Both the position numbers and the translations under genes were made by a program. A DNA stretch of 64,000 bases. It comes from Streptomyces sp. MA5143a (GTDB lineage: Bacteria; Actinomycetota; Actinomycetes; Streptomycetales; Streptomycetaceae). The notes beneath the pieces were generated by a model. The model did no database searches and was not told the DNA's origin. It saw only the letters and a list, made by a program, of their open reading frames with translations. The first letter of the stretch is position 1, and every line of letters begins with the position of its first letter. Below are positions 27,183 through 35,196 of the stretch, in pieces. The stretch spans positions 57,400 to 121,399 of the forward strand of contig NZ_OLMK01000102.1 in NCBI RefSeq assembly GCF_900290235.1, given 5' to 3'.

Positions 27183-27306
27183 TTCGACGGCCTCGTCGCC
27201 GCCGCGCTGCGTTAGGACCCAGGCGCACGAACTCTGCTCGAACCGGCCGACAGCCTCAGCCCCTCCGCCGGCACCAACGCGTCGTGGTCCGGAGCCGGCA
27301 TGATCC

Positions 27307-27346
27307 GGACGGACGGACGGACGGACGGACGGACGGATGGACGGAC
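27307..27346. repeat. GGAC tetranucleotide tandem repeat
   Basis: Ten 4-base units: seven perfect GGAC (27307-27334), one GGAT, then two more GGAC. Lies in non-coding DNA about 280 bases before the first lectin-enzyme gene. Copy number of such arrays can vary between strains. Confidence 0.9.
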
Positions 27347-27481
27347 GGCCCGAGCCCGAAAGGCCGGTTGATCCGGAGGGAAGTGTGGACACGTCGGGCT
27401 GGAGTCTCCTAGCCTTGCTGACAGACCATCAGGGGCGTCGATGTGACCCGACAGCGCGGTAGCCGTCGACTTCTGGTGTTT

Positions 27482-27535
27482 CCGAGCGGTTGCCCCCGCT
27501 CGGCGTAGTGGCCCGCCGGACACTCCTGGCGGGCC
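27482..27535. promoter_or_regulatory. Two tandem stem-loops in the leader of the sugar dehydrogenase gene
   Basis: First: CCGAGCGG (27482-27489) with CCGCTCGG (27496-27503), loop 6. Second: GGCCCGCC (27510-27517) with GGCGGGCC (27528-27535), loop 10. Both have perfect 8-base arms and lie 90-145 bases before the ATG at 27625. They may be terminators protecting the island or part of a regulatory leader. Confidence 0.5.
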
Positions 27536-27624
27536 GACGCGGCGACATCCCGCTACGGCATCGGCGCGGCAGCGCGCGCCCCAAGCCTGGCAGTCATCCT
27601 GTTCAGGAAGGGGACAGCATTGTC

Positions 27625-30462
27625 ATGTTCATGAAAATAAGGAGGGCCGCAGCCACCCGTTGGCCGGCCATCGGTTCGGCTCTGCTCCTGGTCGCGGCCG
27701 CTCTCATCGCGAACCTGTCCGGCGCGACGCCGGCCTCGGCGCACCCGATCAACGCCGCGGACTTCCAGCAGGTCCAGCTGGCCCGCGGCGTGTCGGAGGT
27801 CGGTGAGCCGATGTCGCTGGCCGTGCTCGCCGACCGGTCGGTACTGCACACCGCCCGCAACGGGACCGTGCGCCGCACCGATGCCAACGGCACCACCACG
27901 GTCATCGGCACCATCCCCGTCTACGCGCACGACGAGGACGGCCTCCAAGGCATCGGCATCGACCCGGGTTTCGCCACCAACCGGCACATCTACCTCTACT
28001 ACGCCCCGCCGCTGTCCACACCGGGAGGCGACGCACCGACCACCGGCGGCACCTGGTCGACGTGGCAGGGTGTCAACCGTCTCTCCCGGTTCACGCTCAA
28101 CAGCGACTTCACGATCAACCAGTCCAGCAAAGTGGATGTCCTCGACGTGCCGGCCGACCGCGGCATCTGCTGCCACGCCGGCGGGGACATCGACTTCGAC
28201 GCGGCAGGCAACCTGTACCTGTCCACCGGCGACGACACCAACCCGTTCGAGTCCGCCGGATATGCCCCACTCGACGAACGGACCAACCGCAACCCGGCGT
28301 TCGACGCGCAGCGCACCGCCGCCAACACCAACGACCTGCGCGGCAAGATCCTGCGGATCAAGGTGAACGGCGACGGGTCGTACTCGATCCCGGCCGGCAA
28401 CATGTTCGCACCCGGCACGGCCAGGACGCGGCCGGAGATCTACGCCATGGGCCTGCGCAACCCGTTCCGGATGAGCGTGGACAAGGCCACCGGTGTCGTC
28501 TACGTCGGCGACTACGGCCCCGACGCCGGGGCCACCTCGGCGCGCGGCCCGCAGGGCCAGGTCGAGTTCAACCGCGTCACGGGCCCGGGTTTCTACGGCT
28601 GGCCGTACTGCAACGGCACGAACACGAACGCCGAGACGTTCGCCGAGTGGGACTTCGCCACCAACACGGCGGGCCCGAAGTACAACTGCTCGGGCGGGGC
28701 GACGAACAACTCGTTCCGCAACACCGGCCTGAGCACGCTGCCGCCCGCCAAACCGGCCTGGATCCGCTACGGCGGCGACGCGGGCAGCCCGCCGGCGTTC
28801 GGCGGCGGCTCGGAGTCGCCGATGGCGGGCCCGGTGTACCGGTACGACCCCGACCTCGGCTCGCCCACGAAGTTCCCCCAGTCGTTCGACGGGCAGTTCT
28901 TCGCCACGGAGTTCGGCCGCGGCTGGATCAAGCCGATCCACCTCAACGCCGACGGCTCCCCGGGCACCATCGACAGCTTCCCCTGGAACGGCAAGCAGGT
29001 GATCGACTCGGCCTTCGGCCCGGACGGCTCCTACTACGTGCTGGACTACGGCACCGGGTATTACCAGGGCGACCAGAACTCCGCCCTGTACCGCTTCGAC
29101 TACGTCGGCGTCGGCAACCGCGCGCCCACGGCGGTGGCCGGCGCCAACCGGACCTCCGGCACGGCACCGCTGACCGTGACCTTCTCCTCGGCCGGCTCGT
29201 CCGACCCGGACGGCGGGGCACTGACCTACGCGTGGAGCTTCGGCGACGGCACCAGCTCCACCGCCGCCAACCCGACGAAGACGTACACCACGAACGGGAA
29301 CTACACCGCCACACTGACCGTGCGCGATCCGCAGGGTGCCACCGCCACCGCCGACGTGCGGATCACCGTCGGCAACACCGCGCCGACCGTGACCATCAAC
29401 AGACCCGCCGCGGGGGAGATCTTCGCCTTCGGCGACACCGTGCCCTTCAGTATCACGGTGACGGATCCGGAGGACGGCACCGTCGACTGCGCCAAGGTCA
29501 AGATGACGTACATCGTCGGTCACGACAGCCACGGCCACCCGGTCACCTCGAAGACCGGTTGCTCCGGCACGATCACCATCCCGGTCGACGGTGAGCACGA
29601 CGACGCGGCGAACATCTTCGGGGTCTTCGACGCCGAGTACACCGACAACGCCGGGCTCACCACGCACACGCAGCACCTCCTCCAGCCCAAGCACCGCCAG
29701 GCCGAGCACTACAAGACGTCGTCCGGCGTCACCACCTTGGACAAGTCGACCGCCGAGGGCGGCAAGTCCGTCGGCGACATCGAGAACGGCGACTGGATCG
29801 CGTTCGAGCCGTACAAGCTGAGCAACGCCACGTCCTTCAGTGCCCGGGTGTCGTCGGCCGGCGCGGGCGGCACGTTGCAGATCCGGGCCGGCTCGCCGAC
29901 CGGCACCGTCCTCGGCTCCGTCACCGTCCCGGTCACCGGGTCATGGACGAACTTCACCACGGTCAACGGCTCGGTCTCCGGTGCGCCGGCCGGCACCACC
30001 ACGCTCTATCTGACCTTCGCCGGCGGCTCCGGATTCCTCTTCGACGTCGACGCGTTCACCTTCGACACCGGCGGGGGCCCGTCCGCGGGCCCGATCGTGG
30101 GGGTCGCGGGCAAGTGTCTCGACGTCCGTGACGGGAGTTCCGCCGATGGGACGGCGGTGCAGATCTCGTCGTGTACCGGTTCGGCGAGGCAGCAGTGGAC
30201 GGTGGCGCCGGGGTCGACGGCCAAGGCGCTGGGCAAGTGCCTGGACGTCAGCGGTGGCAGTACGGCGGACGGCGCGAGAGTCGTGCTGTGGTCCTGCAAC
30301 GGCGGCGCCAACCAGAACTGGCAGACCTATCCGGACGGATCGCTGCGCAACCCGCAGTCGGGCAAGTGCCTGGACGTGTCGGGCGGGGGCTCCTCGGACG
30401 GCACCCTCGTGCACCTGTGGACCTGCCACGGCGGAGCCAACCAGAAATGGACCCTTCCCTGA
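27625..30462 (+). CDS. Secreted sugar dehydrogenase (GSDH) - PKD - CBM6 - ricin-B lectin
   Basis: 945 residues; ATG at 27625 after AGGAAGGGG. Signal peptide 1-39 (ATPASA cleavage). Residues ~45-495 are a GSDH-type six-bladed propeller of the PQQ-dependent aldose/sorbosone dehydrogenase family (DEDGLQGIGIDPGF, YLSTGDDTNPF, NDLRGKILRI, MGLRNPFRMSVD, SESPMAGPVYRY). A PKD domain follows (~500-580, TYAWSFGDGTSSTA), then a strand-rich region, a CBM6-like domain (~690-815, SVGDIENGDWIAFEP) and a three-repeat QxW lectin (~823-945). It probably oxidises sugars or glycosides at polysaccharide surfaces. Streptomyces is not generally known to make PQQ, so the cofactor is open. The stop overlaps the region before the next gene. 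Confidence 0.85.
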   Translation: MFMKIRRAAATRWPAIGSALLLVAAALIANLSGATPASAHPINAADFQQVQLARGVSEVGEPMSLAVLADRSVLHTARNGTVRRTDANGTTTVIGTIPVYAHDEDGLQGIGIDPGFATNRHIYLYYAPPLSTPGGDAPTTGGTWSTWQGVNRLSRFTLNSDFTINQSSKVDVLDVPADRGICCHAGGDIDFDAAGNLYLSTGDDTNPFESAGYAPLDERTNRNPAFDAQRTAANTNDLRGKILRIKVNGDGSYSIPAGNMFAPGTARTRPEIYAMGLRNPFRMSVDKATGVVYVGDYGPDAGATSARGPQGQVEFNRVTGPGFYGWPYCNGTNTNAETFAEWDFATNTAGPKYNCSGGATNNSFRNTGLSTLPPAKPAWIRYGGDAGSPPAFGGGSESPMAGPVYRYDPDLGSPTKFPQSFDGQFFATEFGRGWIKPIHLNADGSPGTIDSFPWNGKQVIDSAFGPDGSYYVLDYGTGYYQGDQNSALYRFDYVGVGNRAPTAVAGANRTSGTAPLTVTFSSAGSSDPDGGALTYAWSFGDGTSSTAANPTKTYTTNGNYTATLTVRDPQGATATADVRITVGNTAPTVTINRPAAGEIFAFGDTVPFSITVTDPEDGTVDCAKVKMTYIVGHDSHGHPVTSKTGCSGTITIPVDGEHDDAANIFGVFDAEYTDNAGLTTHTQHLLQPKHRQAEHYKTSSGVTTLDKSTAEGGKSVGDIENGDWIAFEPYKLSNATSFSARVSSAGAGGTLQIRAGSPTGTVLGSVTVPVTGSWTNFTTVNGSVSGAPAGTTTLYLTFAGGSGFLFDVDAFTFDTGGGPSAGPIVGVAGKCLDVRDGSSADGTAVQISSCTGSARQQWTVAPGSTAKALGKCLDVSGGSTADGARVVLWSCNGGANQNWQTYPDGSLRNPQSGKCLDVSGGGSSDGTLVHLWTCHGGANQKWTLP
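30091..30462 (+). repeat. Lectin module, direct copy 1
   Basis: The 372 bases encoding the ricin-B domain of the first gene match 31833-32204 in the next gene with about two dozen mismatches counted by eye (roughly 94%). The flanking sequences of the two genes are unrelated, so only the module was duplicated or homogenised. Confidence 0.9.
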
Positions 30463-30491
30463 TGTCGGTCACCAAGAAGGGAGCGACGCAC

Positions 30492-32204
30492 ATGCGCGGA
30501 CAACCCCGAACCCTGCTCGGTGGGGCGGCCACGGCACTCGCCACCCTGGTCCTCCTCGGGCAGCCCCACCCCGTCCATGCCGCGGACACGGCCTACGACG
30601 TCCTCGTGTTCTCCAAGACGGCCGGTTTCCGGCACGACTCGATCCCGGCGGGGATCCAGGCCATCCGCGACCTCGGCGCGGCGAACAGTTTCACGGTGAC
30701 GGCCACGGAGGACGGCAACCAGTTCACCACCGGCAACCTGAGCCGATACGAGGCGGTCGTCTTCCTCAACACCACCGGCGACGTCCTGAACGACGCCCAG
30801 CAGTCGGCGTTCCAGTCGTACATCGGCTCGGGCGGCGGCTTCGTCGGCGTCCACTCGGCCGCGGACACGGAGTACAACTGGCCGTTCTACGGCGATCTGG
30901 TCGGCGCCTACTTCGCCTCGCACCCCGCCGTCCAGCAGGCCAACGTCAAGGTGGAGGGGCGGGCGCACGCGGCGACCGCCCATCTGCCGCAGACCTGGAC
31001 CCGCACCGACGAGTGGTACAACTTCCGGACCAACCCCCGCACCACCGCGCGCGTGCTCACCACGCTGGACGAGTCGTCGTACTCGGGTGGCTCGATGGGT
31101 GCCGACCACCCGCACAGCTGGTGCAAGACCCTCTCGGGTGGCCGGGCCTTCTACACCGGCGGAGGGCACAGCCAGGCGGGGTACGCGGAGCCGGCGTTCC
31201 GGGCGCATCTGCTCGGCGGCATCCGGTACGCGGCGGGCCGGACCAAGGCCGACTGCCGGCCCGAGACCGGCTATACCGCCCTCTACAACGGCTCGACCAC
31301 CGGCTGGTCGCAGGCCGGCCCGGGCGGCTTCACCAACGCGGACGCCACCCTCGCCTCGTACGGCGGCATGGGCATGCTCTGGTACAGCGCCAAGCAGTTC
31401 ACCAACTACTCGCTGAAGCTGGACTGGAAGATGCCCGGCGACGACAACTCCGGCGTGGTCGTGGGCTTCCCGCCGACGAACGATCCGCAGTCGGCACTGG
31501 ACAGCGGATACGAGGTCCAGATCGACGCCACCGACGCGCCCGACCGCACGACGGGATCGATCTACGCCGTCAAGGCACCGGACACGGCCGCCCGGGACGC
31601 GGCGCTCAACCCGCCGGGCGAGTGGAACACCTTCGAGGTGCTGGTGGAGGGCGAGCGGCTCCAGGTCTGGCTCAACGGCGTGAAGATCAACGACTTCACC
31701 AACACCGATCCCGCCCGTTCGCTCGCCGGGCACATCGGCATCCAGAACCACGGCGCGGGGGACGACGTGTCGTTCCGCAACGTCCGGATCAAGGAGCTGG
31801 GCGGCAGCCCGCAACCCACCCCCGGCACGGGTCCGATCGTGGGGGTCGCGGGCAAGTGCCTGGATGTCCGGGACGGCGGTTCCGCGGATGGGACGGCGGT
31901 GCAGATCTCGTCGTGTACCGGTTCGGCGAGGCAGCAGTGGACGGTGGCGCCGGGGTCGACGGTCAAGGCGTTGGGCAAGTGCCTGGATGTCAGCGGTGGC
32001 AGTACGGCGGACGGCGCGAGAGTCGTGCTGTGGTCCTGCAACGGTGGTGTCAACCAGAACTGGCAGGCTTACCCGGACGGGTCGCTGCGGAACCCGCGGT
32101 CGGGCAAGTGCCTGGACGTGTCGGGCGGGGGCTCCTCGGACGGCACCCTCGTGCACCTGTGGTCCTGCCACGGCGGGGCCAACCAGAAGTGGACCCTGCC
32201 GTGA
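30492..32204 (+). CDS. Secreted ThuA - 3-keto-disaccharide hydrolase-like - ricin-B lectin protein
   Basis: 570 residues; ATG at 30492 chosen for AAGGGAG at 8 bases, although an ATG at 30462 overlaps the previous stop. Signal peptide ~1-30 (PHPVHAAD). ThuA domain ~34-253 (LVFSKTAGFRHDSIPAGI, GGGFVGVHSAADTEYNWP, DHPHSWC), a glutamine-amidotransferase-like fold. Residues ~260-436 match the DUF1080/3-keto-disaccharide hydrolase, a concanavalin-like sandwich (SLKLDWKMPGDDNSGVVV, HIGIQNHGAGDDVSFRNV). A QxW lectin fills ~448-570. Both catalytic modules are linked to 3-keto-glycoside metabolism in other bacteria. It forms a likely operon with the preceding sugar dehydrogenase. Confidence 0.85.
   Translation: MRGQPRTLLGGAATALATLVLLGQPHPVHAADTAYDVLVFSKTAGFRHDSIPAGIQAIRDLGAANSFTVTATEDGNQFTTGNLSRYEAVVFLNTTGDVLNDAQQSAFQSYIGSGGGFVGVHSAADTEYNWPFYGDLVGAYFASHPAVQQANVKVEGRAHAATAHLPQTWTRTDEWYNFRTNPRTTARVLTTLDESSYSGGSMGADHPHSWCKTLSGGRAFYTGGGHSQAGYAEPAFRAHLLGGIRYAAGRTKADCRPETGYTALYNGSTTGWSQAGPGGFTNADATLASYGGMGMLWYSAKQFTNYSLKLDWKMPGDDNSGVVVGFPPTNDPQSALDSGYEVQIDATDAPDRTTGSIYAVKAPDTAARDAALNPPGEWNTFEVLVEGERLQVWLNGVKINDFTNTDPARSLAGHIGIQNHGAGDDVSFRNVRIKELGGSPQPTPGTGPIVGVAGKCLDVRDGGSADGTAVQISSCTGSARQQWTVAPGSTVKALGKCLDVSGGSTADGARVVLWSCNGGVNQNWQAYPDGSLRNPRSGKCLDVSGGGSSDGTLVHLWSCHGGANQKWTLP
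31833..32204 (+). repeat. Lectin module, direct copy 2
   Basis: Partner of 30091-30462, same orientation, 1.74 kb apart. Blocks of 70 and more bases are identical while differences cluster at the two ends, a pattern expected from partial gene conversion. Confidence 0.9.
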
Positions 32205-32223
32205 GCTGACGCGGCACGACGCA

Positions 32224-32252
32224 AGGGCCACCTCCCCAGGGGAGGTGGCCCT
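32224..32252. terminator. Strong bidirectional terminator
   Basis: AGGGCCACCTCCCC (32224-32237) and GGGGAGGTGGCCCT (32239-32252) are perfect 14-base complementary arms separated by a single base. It lies exactly between two convergent genes (stops at 32204 and 32262), so it should end transcription from both sides. Confidence 0.85.
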
Positions 32253-32261
32253 CTCGTGTGT

Positions 32262-33605
32262 CTAGGCTCGCGTCCAGCGCTGGTTGGCGCCGTCGTGGCA
32301 GCTCCACACGACGACCGCGGAGCCGTTGGCGGTGCCCGCGCCGTTGACGTCCAGGCACAAGCCGTTCTGAGCGTTGCGGATCGTGCCGTTGCTGTTGAGG
32401 GCCCACTGCTGGTTGGCGCCACCGTTGCAGTCCTGGATCTGCACCCGCGTGCCGGCGGCGGCGCCGGTGGGAACGTTCAGGCACTTGCCCAGCACCTGTA
32501 GCGCCTGACCGTTCTGCGTGAACTGCTGGTTGGCGTTGCTGTGGCAGTCCCAGACGATCAACGGTGTGCCGTTGGCGGCGTTCGCGCCGTTGACGTCCAG
32601 GCACCGGCCCGCACCCTCGCTGCGCAGCCGGAACGTGGTCGGGTTCGGCGGGTCCGGCGGGGTCGGCGTCGAGCCGTCGAGCTGCGTGAAGAAGTTCCAC
32701 ACCACCGCCCGGGTCCATGACCTCTCACCCGGTTCGTAGTCGCCGGGCGATCCATCGACAGGACCCGGCGTGTGGCCCGCGTCGAAGGCGGCCCACGCCA
32801 CGGGGTAGCCGGCACGGCACCCCGAGTAGGTCGTGACGACATGCGTGAGGCTGCCCCGCGCCGGCTCCGGCGGGTTCTGGGCAGTGCAGCCGTTGTTCCG
32901 CACGAACCTGTCACGCAGTGAACGCCCCGTGGCGATCGGGAGGACCGGGTCCCGCAAGCCGTGCAGTCCGATGTACGCGACCGGCTGCGTACCGCCGTTG
33001 CACCCGCTCAACTGGCCGCCCGCGTACACGGCGACCGCGCGGAACACGGTCGGCCGGGCGCACGCGAGGGCGAAGCTCATGCCGCCGCCGTAGCTGAAGC
33101 CCCCGGCGAAGCGCTGGTTCGTGTCGATACACAGGCCCGCGTCGAGCTGCCTGACCATGTCGTCCACGAAGGTCAGATCCTCGCCGCCCGAGTTGGCCCA
33201 GCCGTTGCCGAGGCCCTGGGGCGCGACGAAGATCGCGCTGTCGTTCGAGATCGCGCGCAGACCGTAGTACGACCAGGGGTATCCGCTGGTTCCGCCCGAG
33301 TCGACGTCATTGGCGGTGCCGCCGTTCCAGTGGAAGCCGAAGACCACTCGGTACGGGCGGTTGTTGTCGTAGGTGGCGGGCACCCGGAGGATGTAGTTCC
33401 GCGTCCTGCCGCTGCTCTGGATCGAGCGCGGACCACTCGACAGCGTGGGCGGCTTGCCGCATCCGGCGCTCGGGGCGGCGGAGGGGGCCTCGGCCGCGGC
33501 GGCGGACGTCAGTCCGATGCCGCTGATGCCGGCCGCGGCGAGTAACAGGGCGATGGCCACGGCGATCGGTGTGCGCCATCGGTGACGGTCGGTGCCTTGT
33601 CGCAT
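32262..33605 (-). CDS. Secreted PHB-depolymerase/feruloyl-esterase-like protein with ricin-B lectin
   Basis: 447 residues from the ATG at 33605 (GGGAG 7 bases upstream; 33608 is possible). Signal peptide ~1-35 ending near TSAAAAEA. The alpha/beta-hydrolase domain (~45-320) has YRVVFGFHWNGG, the nucleophile elbow GGFSYGGGMSFALA, and a histidine in FDAGHTPGPVDG. This is the LpqC/PHB-depolymerase-type esterase family (CE1-like), which includes feruloyl and acetyl-xylan esterases. A lectin domain (~325-447) has three QxW repeats. It lies 28 bases after the GH54 gene, so it is probably co-transcribed. Removing ester groups from arabinan- or arabinoxylan-type chains fits that context. Confidence 0.83.
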   Translation of the reverse strand: MRQGTDRHRWRTPIAVAIALLLAAAGISGIGLTSAAAAEAPSAAPSAGCGKPPTLSSGPRSIQSSGRTRNYILRVPATYDNNRPYRVVFGFHWNGGTANDVDSGGTSGYPWSYYGLRAISNDSAIFVAPQGLGNGWANSGGEDLTFVDDMVRQLDAGLCIDTNQRFAGGFSYGGGMSFALACARPTVFRAVAVYAGGQLSGCNGGTQPVAYIGLHGLRDPVLPIATGRSLRDRFVRNNGCTAQNPPEPARGSLTHVVTTYSGCRAGYPVAWAAFDAGHTPGPVDGSPGDYEPGERSWTRAVVWNFFTQLDGSTPTPPDPPNPTTFRLRSEGAGRCLDVNGANAANGTPLIVWDCHSNANQQFTQNGQALQVLGKCLNVPTGAAAGTRVQIQDCNGGANQQWALNSNGTIRNAQNGLCLDVNGAGTANGSAVVVWSCHDGANQRWTRA

Positions 33606-33633
33606 CATGTTTCTCCCTTCATGGATGAGCGAT

Positions 33634-35127
33634 TCAGCGGTAGCCGGCCGCGACGATGTTGGCCTGTACCGCGTTGTCGGTCGCGTCGGACGGGTAGCCG
33701 GACACCATCGCGCCCTCGTAGAAGGTGCCGGCGCTGAGGTTCGCGCCGCCGCCGGGCTTGCAGCAGTCACCACCGCTGCCGAGGATGATGGCGCCCTGCT
33801 TCTTCATGGGGCTGTAGCCGGGCGGCAGCGCGCCGTCCCAGAGCGTGGTCAGGCTTCCGGTCTGGGCGTTGGCACCCCTGAGCGCGAAACGGCTCGTCCC
33901 GTTGTTCTTCAACATCGCCGTCACGAACTTGCTGGTGAAGGCCCGCTGGTTCGAGTTCCAGCTCTGACTTCCACCGGAGTAGAGCCCCCATTCGAGGTCG
34001 GCCTGGACCCATGGACCTCGGCCGGCGCACCCGCCGAACCAGCACTGGGTGCTGAAGTTGATCGCGTCCATCGCCCCGGCCGCGTCGGCCGCCCGGGTCG
34101 TCTCACTGTTGCCGTAGTCGAAGCAGCAGCCGCCGTTGACATGGGTGCCGCTGGTCACCATGTACATGCCTTCGGGGGCGCTGCCGGTCGGCACGCCGGT
34201 CAGGTGGCCGTCCCGCCAGTAGCTGTTGCCGGGGTTGATGTAGAGCGAGTAGGCCTTGCTGCCGCCGACCGTCAGGGACTCCGAGGTCGCGGTCGCCGGA
34301 CGGCTCTGGGGGGAGCCGGGAACCACACTCGAACCCTGGTACCACAGGTCGTTCCCGCGGCCGGACTGGTCGTAGACGACGGTGATGACACAGGCGGTTC
34401 CCGCGCAGAACGAGTCCTGCGCCGCCGCGTCGGCGGCGCCCCCCGCGCTCCGGACGCCGATGTTCCGGGTCGTGCTGTCGGACGAGCGCCGGACCTGGTA
34501 GAGGTTGCCGCTGTAGGTGCCGTAGAGGGCTCGTACGGTGCTGTGGGCGGCGACGCAGGGGGTGCCGCCCGAGGCGTAGATGTCGCACGTGCCCGCGCCG
34601 CCCGGCACCGGCGGGTCCGGCGGCGGGGTCGGTGAGCTCCACTGCTGGTTGGTGCCGCCGTTGCAGGACCAGAGGATGATCCTGGTGCCGTTGGCGGTGC
34701 CGCCGGCGTTGGCGTCGAGGCAGAGTCCGGACTGGACGCCGGTGATGGTGCCGCCCGCGTTGACGTTCCACTGTTGGTTGTTCTGGCCGTTGCAGTCCCA
34801 GATGATGACCTGGGTGCCGTTGGTGGTGCCGCTTCCGCTGGCGTCCAGGCACTTGTTGCCGTTGACGGTCAGCTGTTTGCCGGCGGTGTAGGTCCAGGTC
34901 TGGCCGGCCGCGCCGGTGCAGTCCTGGAGTTGGGTCTGGGTGCCGTTGGCGGTGCCGGCACCGGGCACGGTCAGACAGCGGCCGGACTGCGCGCCCACGA
35001 GCGTGGCGCTCTGCCCGGGCTCGATCGGTGCCGCCACCGCCGTGGCGCCGACGGCGACCAGCACCAGGGCGGCGCCCAGCGCGGACAGACGTCCGTACCA
35101 GCGGGGACTGGGTATGCGAAAGACCAT
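33634..35127 (-). CDS. Secreted GH54 alpha-L-arabinofuranosidase with N-terminal ricin-B lectin
   Basis: 497 residues; ATG preceded by GAGGA. Signal peptide ~1-32 (VGATAVAAP). Unusually, the lectin comes first (~42-165), followed by a Pro-rich linker (SSPTPPPDPPVPGG) and the catalytic domain (~176-497). This shows the GH54 hallmarks: CDIYASGGTPCVAAHSTVRA, the paired cysteines of GGCCFDYGN, the ADLEWGLYSGG segment with the likely nucleophile Glu, and GGDCCKPGGGANLSAGTFYEGA. Fungal AbfB has a C-terminal arabinose-binding CBM42, absent here and functionally replaced by the lectin. The enzyme should release arabinose from arabinan or arabinoxylan. Confidence 0.9.
   Translation of the reverse strand: MVFRIPSPRWYGRLSALGAALVLVAVGATAVAAPIEPGQSATLVGAQSGRCLTVPGAGTANGTQTQLQDCTGAAGQTWTYTAGKQLTVNGNKCLDASGSGTTNGTQVIIWDCNGQNNQQWNVNAGGTITGVQSGLCLDANAGGTANGTRIILWSCNGGTNQQWSSPTPPPDPPVPGGAGTCDIYASGGTPCVAAHSTVRALYGTYSGNLYQVRRSSDSTTRNIGVRSAGGAADAAAQDSFCAGTACVITVVYDQSGRGNDLWYQGSSVVPGSPQSRPATATSESLTVGGSKAYSLYINPGNSYWRDGHLTGVPTGSAPEGMYMVTSGTHVNGGCCFDYGNSETTRAADAAGAMDAINFSTQCWFGGCAGRGPWVQADLEWGLYSGGSQSWNSNQRAFTSKFVTAMLKNNGTSRFALRGANAQTGSLTTLWDGALPPGYSPMKKQGAIILGSGGDCCKPGGGANLSAGTFYEGAMVSGYPSDATDNAVQANIVAAGYR
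34638..34998 (-). repeat. Lectin module, inverted near-identical copy A
   Basis: 361 bases encoding the GH54 lectin. Compared base by base with 47003-47363 on the other strand, I find only 2 mismatches and no gaps. The copies are 12 kb apart in inverted orientation. Such near-identity in otherwise unrelated genes means very recent copying or gene conversion. Confidence 0.95.
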
Positions 35128-35196
35128 GGCGGTTCCTCACCTGGTCGTGGGAAGGGATGCCCGGCGCGCAACCGCGCCGGGCATCCACCGGACGGG

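Larger units (their letters stand above)
26571..27624. other. Gene graveyard and leader region
   Basis: About 1 kb without an intact gene. It holds a short IS5-transposase-like remnant (26839-26913), a C-terminal monooxygenase fragment (26934-27182), a GGAC tetranucleotide array (27307-27346) and two stem-loops (27482-27535). It marks the boundary between core genes and the lectin-enzyme island that starts at 27625, as expected at an insertion or rearrangement point. Confidence 0.6.

Noticed and set aside
27307..27346. CRISPR-like array
   Set aside because: Units are 4 bases with no spacers; it is a simple microsatellite.
27490..27624. Earlier start for the GSDH gene
   Set aside because: The upstream in-frame codons run through two stem-loops and lack a ribosome site; the ATG at 27625 starts a good signal peptide.
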